A stretch of 6,156 bases of DNA from Nitrospiraceae bacterium (GTDB lineage Bacteria; Nitrospirota; Nitrospiria; Nitrospirales; Nitrospiraceae), in NCBI GenBank assembly GCA_025934615.1, contig JAICXS010000129.1:1-6156 (forward strand). Reading direction: 5' to 3'. The notes below the pieces were generated by a model. The model saw nothing but the letters and a program-made list of their open reading frames with translations, did no database searches and was not told the origin of the DNA. The translations under genes and the position numbers were made by a program. Shown in pieces: positions 1-5,589 of the stretch. Numbering within the stretch: the first letter of the stretch is position 1; every line of letters begins with the position of its first letter.

Positions 1-1343
1 ACATCCATGCCGACGCCGCGACCGGAGACATCGGTCACCTTATCGGCCGTACTGAATCCAGGTAGAAACACCATGTTGAGCACATCCCGAGGATCCATGC
101 TGGCCAGTTCCGCTTCACTGACGATGCCTCGCGATAGCGCCTTGGCTTTAATACGATCGGTTTGCAAACCTTTCCCGTCGTCCTGAATGCGAATGACGAT
201 ACTGTTACCTTCCTGAGAGGCCGCAATACGGACAAGGCCTTCCAACGCCTTGCCTGAAGCCTGACGATCAGCCGGCAATTCAATGCCGTGATCGATCGCA
301 TTGCGGACGATGTGCACGAGCGGATCGCCCACTTCATCTGCGACCGACTTATCGAGTTCGGTCTCTTCGCCATGCAGTTCCAGCCGCACTTGTTTGCTCA
401 ACTTCTGCGACAGATCGCGGACCATGCGCGGGAACTTCGCCAACACTTTTCGGATGGGAAGCATGCGGGTTTTCATGACCGCCAGTTGAAGGTCGGTGGT
501 CACCAAATTTAATTGCGCCAGCGTTTCGGTTAGTCCTCGCACTAACGGTTCATTCTCATAGGACTGCTCCAGGCCCCCGCCTAGCTTCATGAGGCGATTG
601 CGTCCCAGCACGAGTTCACCCACCAGGTTCATCACACTATCGAGCCGGCTCGTTTCAACGCGAATCGTTTGATCGTCTTCCCCGGCTTTGGCCGGCTTCG
701 CCTGTTTCTGAAGTGCCGATTCAAGCGCGCGTTCAGTAATGACACCGGACTGCACGAGGATTTCGCCTAATGGCAGTTTTCGGTCTTGCTGTTCCAGGGC
801 TTCCAACACCTGCTCTTTGGAAACGGAACCTTCCTGAATCAGAATCTCCCCTAACTTCGATGGCGGCGGCGTATCCTGTGCCGGCACGGTATGAGCGGGA
901 GGGTTTGACGTCGCCACGGGCGGTGGCATAGCGGCTTCAGTCTGTACAGGTTCTTGTCCGGCTAAAATGTTATCCAGCTTTGCGGAGATGGCCGTGACCT
1001 CCACATGAACGTCCGTACCCGACTCTCGAATATCCGCCACCAGCAGCTTGACCACATCCACCGCCTCTAACACCACATTGATGACGGAGGGGGTCACGGC
1101 CATTTCCCCTTGCCGGAGTTTATTGAGAATATTTTCGGCGCGATGAGCGACATCCACGAGCCGTGTAAATCCGAGGAATCCTCCCGACCCTTTCATGCTA
1201 TGCATGGCACGGAAAATTTCGTCCAGCATCGCTCGATTCGTCGGATCGGATTCAAGACTAATGAACCGTTGATCCAACAGCTCGATCATCTCTTCCGTTT
1301 CCACGAGAAATTCGCTGAGGATTTCTTTCAGCTCATCATCCAT
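1..1343 (-). CDS. cheA: Chemotaxis histidine kinase CheA, 3' end missing (runs off left edge)
   Basis: Cytoplasmic kinase that autophosphorylates on an HPt histidine and passes phosphate to CheY. I translated 447 codons from the ATG at 1343; the reading frame stays open to the left edge. Domains in order: HPt at about 1-110 with IFRAMHSMKGSGGF, phospho-His at 48; a Pro/Ala/Thr-rich linker at about 131-162; two tandem MshEN-like motifs at 163-214 where a CheY-binding P2 domain is usual; dimerisation domain from about 225; HATPase with N box (HIVRNAIDHG, Asn348), G1 box (DDGKG, 388-392), F box (FLPGFST) and G2 box (GRGVGMD). The CheW-like P5 domain would lie beyond the window. The start is supported by GGGGGAGG four bases upstream. 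It follows cheZ on the same strand, but 208 bases containing a repeat separate them. Identity is very secure; the role of the motif pair is open. Confidence 0.97.
   Translation of the reverse strand, partial: MDDELKEILSEFLVETEEMIELLDQRFISLESDPTNRAMLDEIFRAMHSMKGSGGFLGFTRLVDVAHRAENILNKLRQGEMAVTPSVINVVLEAVDVVKLLVADIRESGTDVHVEVTAISAKLDNILAGQEPVQTEAAMPPPVATSNPPAHTVPAQDTPPPSKLGEILIQEGSVSKEQVLEALEQQDRKLPLGEILVQSGVITERALESALQKQAKPAKAGEDDQTIRVETSRLDSVMNLVGELVLGRNRLMKLGGGLEQSYENEPLVRGLTETLAQLNLVTTDLQLAVMKTRMLPIRKVLAKFPRMVRDLSQKLSKQVRLELHGEETELDKSVADEVGDPLVHIVRNAIDHGIELPADRQASGKALEGLVRIAASQEGNSIVIRIQDDGKGLQTDRIKAKALSRGIVSEAELASMDPRDVLNMVFLPGFSTADKVTDVSGRGVGMD
702..857 (-). other. Tandem MshEN/GspE-N-like motif pair inside CheA
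   Basis: Residues 163-186 and 191-214 of CheA are two 24-residue motifs with pattern xLGEIL(I/V)QxG...(V/L)..AL..Q, identical at 10 of 24 positions and separated by DRKL. This matches my recollection of the MshEN (GspE/PilB N-terminal) motif, RLGxxLxxxGxxxxxxLxxxLxxQ in two copies with a short spacer, known from type IV pilus and type II secretion ATPases as a c-di-GMP-binding module. The leading Arg is Lys163 in copy one and Pro191 in copy two, and the spacer is four residues rather than the usual five. Fold assignment is likely; ligand binding is uncertain. I have a vague memory of similar segments in other CheA proteins outside the enterics. Confidence 0.7.
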
Positions 1344-1347
1344 GCTG

Positions 1348-1355
1348 CCTCCCCC
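1348..1355 (-). promoter_or_regulatory. Strong ribosome binding site of cheA
   Basis: On the minus strand the sequence reads GGGGGAGG, then CAGC, then the ATG at 1343. This purine-rich Shine-Dalgarno match fixes the cheA start and shows that cheA has its own efficient initiation site rather than depending on coupling to cheZ. Confidence 0.8.
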
Positions 1356-1366
1356 ATCTCTCTAAC

Positions 1367-1484
1367 AGGATGCTGAAAAAGACCGCCTATTTCGTTCTTG
1401 GCTCAAGAAAGCCTCATCGTGCTCCAGAGGTACACGTCCGGTTTTCTTTCGCCTGCGCTCCGTTGGAGACTTTTTTGACATCCT
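1367..1484. repeat. Imperfect inverted-repeat intergenic element, Nitrospira-type, degenerate
   Basis: About 118 bases in the cheZ-cheA gap are bounded by imperfect 17-base inverted arms: AGGATGCTGAAAAAGAC at 1367-1383 and GACTTTTTTGACATCCT at 1468-1484 (13 of 17 positions pair). The interior has a CGTG...CACG pairing and no credible gene. The outer arms and interior words resemble a dispersed element I recall from Nitrospira genomes (AGGATGCTGAAAAAGTCCGCC ... TTTTTGAACATCCT), here diverged. It could be a non-autonomous mobile-element remnant (MITE-like). In either orientation, transcripts crossing it could form a long hairpin, so it may attenuate read-through from cheZ into cheA. It ends 24 bases short of the cheA start and leaves the RBS intact. 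Confidence 0.6.
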
Positions 1485-1551
1485 CTGCCGATTCAGCCGT
1501 CTTGAATTACACGCTAAAGCCACAAGGCCCATCTCATACTGGAACTCTTTC

Positions 1552-2151
1552 CTAATTGAAGCCGAATTGTCCCAAAATATCGTCCACCAGATCTTGCTTC
1601 AGCGCGGTACTGCGTGAGGCTTCCAACTCCTTGAGCATCTGATCGGCTTTCCCGTTCGTGGTCTGTGCGCCGTTCTGTTTGGCACCGAAGACCACCACCA
1701 TTTGCAACAATTTATGTTCAACGTCGTCCAAGATCGCGATGATTTTTTTAATCCGTTGTGCAACTAGGTCTTGGAACGACAGCGCGGTCATAATGTCCAT
1801 GAGCCGCTTGTCATCGGCGGCCAAGCAGGCAGTAATGGCTGCAATTCGATTGGCTCGCATGTCCTGTGGACCGTCTGCCGGAAGGGTGCCTAATTCAGCC
1901 AATGACTGCGCAACCAGCCTGCGATTGTCCTGCAGTTCCTCGGTTAACTCCATGACGCGGTGCGTCCCCTCTTCCGTCAACTTGGCAAGGTCAGAGAGAT
2001 GCTCAGAAGCTTGCGGAAGCTGTGTGGTTGTGTCTTCGACTGGAACGTCCACGCATCGAAGTTGCCGCATCGTATTCTCGATATATCGAGTCAGCTCGCC
2101 CAATTCGCCGTACAGCTTCCGATTGGAATCGTTCACAGTGCCCTCCGACAT
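1552..2151 (-). CDS. cheZ: CheY-P phosphatase CheZ
   Basis: Cytoplasmic phosphatase that speeds loss of phosphate from CheY-P. The 199-residue protein is largely helical, as expected for the CheZ four-helix-bundle dimer. Residues 122-136 hold TALSFQDLVAQRIKK, matching the family FQDLxxQ signature. By alignment with E. coli CheZ, Asp128 and Gln132 correspond to the catalytic Asp143 and Gln147. The C-terminal tail, QDLVDDILGQFGF at 186-198, matches the amphipathic CheY-binding peptide of E. coli CheZ, separated from the core by a flexible linker (about 157-170). It is slightly shorter than the E. coli protein (about 214). The ATG at 2151 has a weak RBS. A GTG at 2136 (codon 6) is preceded by GGAGG with five bases' spacing and may be the true start. 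The gene follows cheY by 83 bases. Confidence 0.95.
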   Translation of the reverse strand: MSEGTVNDSNRKLYGELGELTRYIENTMRQLRCVDVPVEDTTTQLPQASEHLSDLAKLTEEGTHRVMELTEELQDNRRLVAQSLAELGTLPADGPQDMRANRIAAITACLAADDKRLMDIMTALSFQDLVAQRIKKIIAILDDVEHKLLQMVVVFGAKQNGAQTTNGKADQMLKELEASRSTALKQDLVDDILGQFGFN

Positions 2152-2165
2152 GCAAAAGTCTTCAA

Positions 2166-2232
2166 TTTTCAGTAGTCAGTTCTCAATGTTCAGCTCGAGC
2201 GTGATGCTAATGACTGAAAACGGAGTACTGAC
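2166..2232. repeat. Intergenic TCAGT/ACTGA words forming weak inverted repeats
   Basis: The 83-base cheY-cheZ gap contains TTTTCAGT (2166-2173) and its exact complement ACTGAAAA (2213-2220), plus GTCAGT (2175-2180) and ACTGAC (2227-2232). The style differs from the neighbouring coding DNA and resembles the CAGTACTCAG-type low-complexity words I recall between genes in Nitrospira. On the minus strand it would give a loose hairpin after cheY, without a T-run, so it could be an RNA processing or stability element rather than a terminator. Function is unknown. Confidence 0.35.
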
Positions 2233-2234
2233 CG

Positions 2235-2615
2235 CTATTTAAAAATCTTCGCCATCTTTTCCTGGAGAATCTCTGCCGTAAATGGTTTCACGACGTAATT
2301 GCTTACCCCGGCTTGAACGGCTTCGATAATGTTTTCCTTTTGCGCCTCCGCCGTCACCATGAGCACGGGAATCGCCTTCAACGCCTCGTCGGCGCGAATC
2401 GCTTTGAGTAATTGGATGCCGCTCATTACCGGCATGTTCCAATCCGAGACGACAAATCCGAACTTGTCGGCGCGCAGCTTGATCAAGGCCTCCTGTCCGT
2501 TTTCCGCCTCATCCACGTTCGCGAAGCCCAACTGCTTGAGGAGATTCTTCACGATCCGGCGCATCGTCGACATGTCATCCACAACCATGATTTTCATGCT
2601 GGGATCCGCGGGCAT
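2235..2615 (-). CDS. cheY: Chemotaxis response regulator CheY
   Basis: Single receiver-domain protein (126 residues, standard CheY length) that is phosphorylated by CheA and would bind the flagellar switch. The acidic pair is Asp13/Asp14, the phospho-acceptor Asp58 (in SDWNMP), the switch residues Thr88 (MVTAE) and Tyr107, and the conserved lysine Lys110 (VVKPF). Long stretches, such as STMRRIV.NLL and the VLMVTAEA.KENII segment, closely match enterobacterial CheY, including the face that contacts FliM and CheZ. It therefore looks like a true flagellar CheY, consistent with cheZ next door. The ATG at 2615 is chosen over a second Met at codon 7 because AAGGAGG lies eight bases upstream. The cheR stop is only 32 bases upstream, implying an operon. 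Confidence 0.98.
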   Translation of the reverse strand: MPADPSMKIMVVDDMSTMRRIVKNLLKQLGFANVDEAENGQEALIKLRADKFGFVVSDWNMPVMSGIQLLKAIRADEALKAIPVLMVTAEAQKENIIEAVQAGVSNYVVKPFTAEILQEKMAKIFK

Positions 2616-2623
2616 CTCAGTAA

Positions 2624-2630
2624 CCTCCTT
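2624..2630 (-). promoter_or_regulatory. Consensus ribosome binding site of cheY
   Basis: The minus strand reads AAGGAGG followed by eight bases and the cheY ATG at 2615, a near-perfect anti-SD complement. It predicts stronger translation of cheY than of cheR or cheZ within the same transcript, which fits CheY being needed in excess over the enzymes acting on it. It also decides the start codon. Confidence 0.8.
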
Positions 2631-2647
2631 GATAAAACAACCTTTGA

Positions 2648-3469
2648 CTAAATCTTCTGATACACCACCGTTCGATTGGCATGCAGGGGTTTCAGCGCGT
2701 CCGTGATGCCGTGCAGCGATTCTGAAAAGCCGATAACTAAATACCCTTCGGGGCGGAGGCAGTCTGCAAGGTTATTGACGATTTTTTGTTTCGCCTTATC
2801 GTCGAAATAGATCAGGCAATTCCGGCAAAAGATCACGTCCATTCCTCTGATGATCTTCAACCGCCCCCCGTCATACAGATTCATATGGGCAAACTTGACG
2901 AGTCGCTTCACTTTGTCGGATAGCACATATTGCCCCGCCTCCCGCTGGAAATATCTGTCGGCCAGCACCGGCGGGACATTGCGTACGGCATACGACCCAT
3001 AGACGGCCGTACGCGCGGCCGCCAGAGCTGTCTCGCTGATGTCGCTGCCAAGGATCTCGATGCCCCAGTTGGCGAGTGCGGGATGTTCCAGCATCATGAT
3101 GGCGAGCGTGTAGGGCTCATCGCCGCTGGAACAGGCGGCGCTCCACACCCGCATGCGTGCGGTCGAGGCGTTGGCCTTGGCCACCGAGGGAATAATAGTG
3201 TTTGTAAATTCCTGCAACTGCGGCAGGTCACGAAAAAAAAATGTTTCATTGGTCGTCACGAGGTTATAGACCGCATTCAGTTCTTGATCTCGCCAGGCGT
3301 CATACTTTAACAATTGGAAATAATCTTCGTACGAGGCACACCTTCTTTCTTTCAGTCTTGTTTGCAGTCGGCTTTCCAGTACGTATTTTTTGTTGTCAGG
3401 GAAGAAAATACCCGTACGCTCATAGATGAGGTTGCGAAGATCTGTAAAGGTCGACGGACTGAGCTGCAT
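2648..3469 (-). CDS. cheR: Chemoreceptor glutamate methyltransferase CheR
   Basis: SAM-dependent methyltransferase that methylates receptor glutamates during adaptation. Its 273 residues are near the family norm (E. coli 286). The N-terminal helical CheR_N domain spans about 1-75, followed by TTNETFFFRD (72-81), the SAM-binding loop SAACSSGDEPYTLA (110-123), acidic residue Asp143 in LGSDIS, and FCRNCLIYF (214-222), where Cys replaces the commoner Val. The C-terminus ends in the usual IGFSESL...Y segment. The FFF codons create a run of nine T's at 3233-3241 (plus-strand A's). An AAGGA motif seven bases upstream supports the ATG at 3469. Its stop lies 32 bases before cheY, and the HTH gene lies 75 bases upstream. 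The matching methylesterase cheB is not in the window. Confidence 0.97.
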   Translation of the reverse strand: MQLSPSTFTDLRNLIYERTGIFFPDNKKYVLESRLQTRLKERRCASYEDYFQLLKYDAWRDQELNAVYNLVTTNETFFFRDLPQLQEFTNTIIPSVAKANASTARMRVWSAACSSGDEPYTLAIMMLEHPALANWGIEILGSDISETALAAARTAVYGSYAVRNVPPVLADRYFQREAGQYVLSDKVKRLVKFAHMNLYDGGRLKIIRGMDVIFCRNCLIYFDDKAKQKIVNNLADCLRPEGYLVIGFSESLHGITDALKPLHANRTVVYQKI

Positions 3470-3544
3470 CGAGAGTTCCTTCCAGGACTGTCTGTGGCGT
3501 CGAACCGACCTTACGCGGACAATGGCATCGTCGTCGGGTACGGC

Positions 3545-3775
3545 TTATTGACCGTTCGATCGTGTCTCCATCCAGTGTTGGAGATCCGAGCGGAGAAACC
3601 GCCAGTGCTTACCGATCTTGGACGCTGGAATTTGTCCCAGTCTGGCAAGCTTATAGACCGTCGATTTCGGGACCCGCAAAAAATGCGCCACTTCCGCTAC
3701 GGTGAGGATGTGACCATTCAATCCGCCATCGCCGTCCGCTGGTGTATTCGTTGATGCCAACAAAGCATTGTTCAT
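3545..3775 (-). CDS. Small helix-turn-helix protein, excisionase/MerR-like DNA-binding domain
   Basis: Predicted DNA-binding protein of 76 residues from the ATG at 3775. After a low-complexity N-terminus (about 1-22), residues 23-72 match the excisionase-family HTH_17 pattern: ILTVAEVAHFLRV, KSTVYKLARLGQIPASKIG and HWRFLRSDLQHWME. The domain makes up most of the protein and there is no effector or recombinase domain, so it is a compact regulator or accessory DNA-binding factor. The frame stays open to an ATG at 3883, but the extra 36 residues are basic and atypical and cross an AT-rich promoter-like tract, so I prefer 3775 even though its RBS is poor. It is divergent from the MinD-like ATPase and 75 bases upstream of cheR, so it could regulate either or both. 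No integrase is nearby, so a phage excisionase role is unlikely. Confidence 0.85.
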   Translation of the reverse strand: MNNALLASTNTPADGDGGLNGHILTVAEVAHFLRVPKSTVYKLARLGQIPASKIGKHWRFLRSDLQHWMETRSNGQ

Positions 3776-3795
3776 ATCGAATGCCGTATCGGACC

Positions 3796-3820
3796 TATTT
3801 TGGAAAAACTTAAATTTTAA
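3796..3820. promoter_or_regulatory. AT-rich tract in the divergent HTH/ATPase intergenic region
   Basis: Only four of 25 bases are G or C, in contrast to the GC-rich surroundings, and the tract includes the odd palindrome TTAAA-T-TTTAA at 3810-3820. It lies 21 bases upstream of the preferred HTH start and about 60 bases before the leader ORF, where promoter or operator sequence for a divergent pair is expected. A TAAAAT hexamer on the minus strand could serve as a -10, but I found no well-spaced -35, so no specific promoter is called. Confidence 0.35.
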
Positions 3821-3881
3821 CCGTCTTCTTCGTGGCCAGCCGTCCAGTTCAATATTCCGAGAGCAAAGAGGAGCCACGGGC

Positions 3882-3935
3882 ATGAAAGCTGCTTTCTCTC
3901 AGATGCCGGCGATGCCGATCGCACGATATCAATGA
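3882..3935 (+). CDS. Possible 17-codon leader ORF coupled to the MinD-like gene
   Basis: The ORF encodes MKAAFSQMPAMPIARYQ. It is preceded by AAAGAGGAG ending eight bases before the ATG, the best Shine-Dalgarno on the plus strand in this region. Its TGA stop (3933-3935) overlaps the ATG of the ATPase gene at 3932 in an ATGA arrangement, and the ATPase ATG itself has no RBS, so coupled re-initiation is plausible. The peptide has no recognisable domain, signal peptide or amino-acid run typical of an attenuator. It may be a translated leader or a coincidence; I could not test conservation. Confidence 0.4.
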   Translation: MKAAFSQMPAMPIARYQ

Positions 3936-4858
3936 TCAATAGTGGATCACTCACGATGGCGACTATTATTTCCGTAGCGTCCGGCAAAGGCGGAGTCGGC
4001 AAAAGTATCGTGGCCGGCAATCTCGGCCTGGTGCTGGCGAGGATGGGGAAGCGAGTGGTGCTCGTCGACCTCGATGTCGGCGGAGCCGATTTGCATATCA
4101 TGTTCGGACTTCTGCACCCCCCCGCCACCCTGAGTGACTTCTTGACCCGCCGTGTGGAGTCGCTTGATACCGTCGCCTATCCCATCTCCACACAGTCGGG
4201 CCTTCGCCTGATACCGGGAACCGGCGACACCCTCGCCACGGCGAATATGCCATATGCCAAGAAGAAACGTTTGATTCGGCACCTGCAGCACATGGAGGCC
4301 GATGTCCTGATTGTCGATGTCGGCGCCGGCACCGGCTATCATGCATTGGACTTTTTTTTATTGGCGGATCTGCATGTGCTGGTGGCCACGCCGGACCCGA
4401 CATCGGTCCTAGACCTCTACCGCTTCATCAAGCTGGCGGCTATTCGGCGAGTGCTGTCGCACTTTCTCAGCAACAATCCGATTAACGCGTCGTTAGCCGA
4501 GGGTGATTTCGCAAGCGTAGAAGAAATTTTCCTTGCGTCCGGAAAGACCGACGAGGCGGCGCAAGCGATTGCCAGGCAGGCCTTGGAGGCCTTTCGGCCC
4601 CTGTTGGTCCTCAATCGCACCAGTACCCGTTCGAAGGTGAATACGCTGCAGCTTCAAAAGCTCTTACGGCAGTATGTCGGCGGTGAGTTGACCTTGTTAG
4701 GCGAAATCCCAGATGATCGCGCCGTCGAACATTCCGTGCGCACCTACCTTCCGGTCGTCGAAGCGGCGCCGGAGTCTCCTGCCGCACGGGCTTTCCTTGG
4801 CATCGCCCAACAATTGGTCTCCCATCTCTTAACGGAAAAGACGCCAGTCGCGGAATGA
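3932..4858 (+). CDS. MinD/ParA-superfamily ATPase, FlhG-like
   Basis: Deviant-Walker P-loop ATPase of 308 residues. The Walker A loop SGKGGVGKS (17-25) has the signature lysine Lys19 and the P-loop Lys24. VVLVDLDVGGAD (42-53) supplies the Walker A' aspartate, and LIVDVGAGT (126-134) is the switch II/Walker B segment. ATPDPTSVLDLYRFIK (152-167) and the late LLVLNRT (224-230) fit the MinD/FlhG fold. Relatives set the position or number of flagella, pili, division sites or chemosensory arrays. An extra segment at about 170-222, with an acidic helical stretch, makes it longer than typical MinD or FlhG. The C-terminus (ARAFLGIAQQLVSHLL) could form a short amphipathic helix. A second possible start is Met9 at 3956, where the conserved core begins. 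Chemotaxis neighbours favour a motility role over cell division or plasmid partition. Confidence 0.88.
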   Translation: MINSGSLTMATIISVASGKGGVGKSIVAGNLGLVLARMGKRVVLVDLDVGGADLHIMFGLLHPPATLSDFLTRRVESLDTVAYPISTQSGLRLIPGTGDTLATANMPYAKKKRLIRHLQHMEADVLIVDVGAGTGYHALDFFLLADLHVLVATPDPTSVLDLYRFIKLAAIRRVLSHFLSNNPINASLAEGDFASVEEIFLASGKTDEAAQAIARQALEAFRPLLVLNRTSTRSKVNTLQLQKLLRQYVGGELTLLGEIPDDRAVEHSVRTYLPVVEAAPESPAARAFLGIAQQLVSHLLTEKTPVAE

Positions 4859-4967
4859 ACGGCAGCGGATGGATGAGACGGACCCATGAAACCAGGTCAT
4901 GGCGTGGATATTCGCGGGATAATAGCAGCCGTGTTATCGTGAGCCGGCCGATTGATGATTAATCCGG

Positions 4968-5570
4968 TTAGTCGGCGGCATCCTGCATCGCATGGCGCGC
5001 CCTCAGCCGTTCCGCTTGGGTGTGAAGAATGTGACGAATCAAGCATTCGTGGTCGTCTTGAGTGATCTGCATAAATCGGGTGGCCGTATACCAGCCGTCC
5101 GTTCCACTTTCGCTCTTCATTGCAATGACACGCGTAATTTCAACCCTTGCCTGGATCGGTGTAAAAGGGGGCAGAATCACCCGAAGATCAAGCTGATCGT
5201 GTTCCTCAAATCGTCGAGGAGTGGTAAAGCTAATGCCGCCGCCGCTAATATTGACATCGGTGCACTTCGGTAAGGCGATCCCCTCCTTGCTCATGCGGAC
5301 CAGCCGTTGCAGAATAGATTCCAACACCCAATCAATTTTCTTTAACCACGGCACGAGTACGGATTCCGCCTCGTGAGGATGCGCGGCCAGTAAGTCTTCT
5401 GTCGGTTTGGTGATAAAAGTGGTAATCAATTCTTCTGCAGCACGCTCTCCGGGAAAGGAAACCGGGCACGTCATGTCACCGACTAAGTGATACTCCAAGA
5501 GCAAACAGTCGTCGATGCGAAGCCATTCTCTTCGGTCGTCAACCATAACGGTTCTCTTTTGCTCCTGCAT
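4968..5570 (-). CDS. PilZ-domain c-di-GMP receptor with a helical insertion
   Basis: Predicted c-di-GMP effector. Numbering from the upstream ATG at 5600, the RxxxR motif is REWLR (24-28) and the second motif is NISGGG (117-122), matching [D/N]xSxxG, so both ligand-binding elements are present. Later strands (ARVEITRV, 151-158) and a closing helix (about 180-202) complete the PilZ barrel. The roughly 88 residues between the motifs are far longer than in a minimal PilZ and look helical with heptad-like hydrophobics (about 82-103: VPWLKKIDWVLESILQRL), recalling tetrameric PilZ proteins of the Xanthomonas XC6012 type. I prefer the ATG at 5570 (200 residues; GAGAG four bases upstream). The ATG at 5600 lacks an RBS and would overlap the GGDEF gene by 11 bases. 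No output domain or membrane segment is visible. It converges on the ATPase gene with 109 bases between the stops. Confidence 0.87.
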   Translation of the reverse strand: MQEQKRTVMVDDRREWLRIDDCLLLEYHLVGDMTCPVSFPGERAAEELITTFITKPTEDLLAAHPHEAESVLVPWLKKIDWVLESILQRLVRMSKEGIALPKCTDVNISGGGISFTTPRRFEEHDQLDLRVILPPFTPIQARVEITRVIAMKSESGTDGWYTATRFMQITQDDHECLIRHILHTQAERLRARHAMQDAAD

Positions 5571-5589
5571 ACAGCTCTCGCTTCTCGGA

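Noticed and set aside
35..373. 112-codon minus-strand frame, and plus-strand frames at 288-512
   Set aside because: All overlap the CheA dimerisation and HATPase region, whose motifs are clear in the true frame. These products are low-complexity and unrecognisable.
1370..1555. 61-codon plus-strand frame in the cheZ-cheA gap
   Set aside because: It is mostly the interior of the inverted-repeat element. There is no RBS and no recognisable protein.
1658..2242. 194-codon open frame on the plus strand
   Set aside because: It lies antisense to cheZ, which has catalytic and CheY-binding motifs in its own frame. The translation is Ser/Arg/Cys-rich with no domain, as expected of a shadow.
3545..3883. 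Excisionase-like domain as a sign of a phage or integrative element
   Set aside because: No integrase, attachment-site repeat or tRNA is visible, and the gene lies among housekeeping motility genes. This HTH family is common in chromosomal regulators.
4884..4902. CCATGA/TCATGG inverted repeat with a 7-base loop between the convergent ATPase and pilZ genes
   Set aside because: The 6-bp stem is short and not followed by a T-run on either strand, so it does not make a convincing terminator. The rest of the 109-base gap shows nothing clearer, apart from the short palindrome GATTAATC at 4957-4964.
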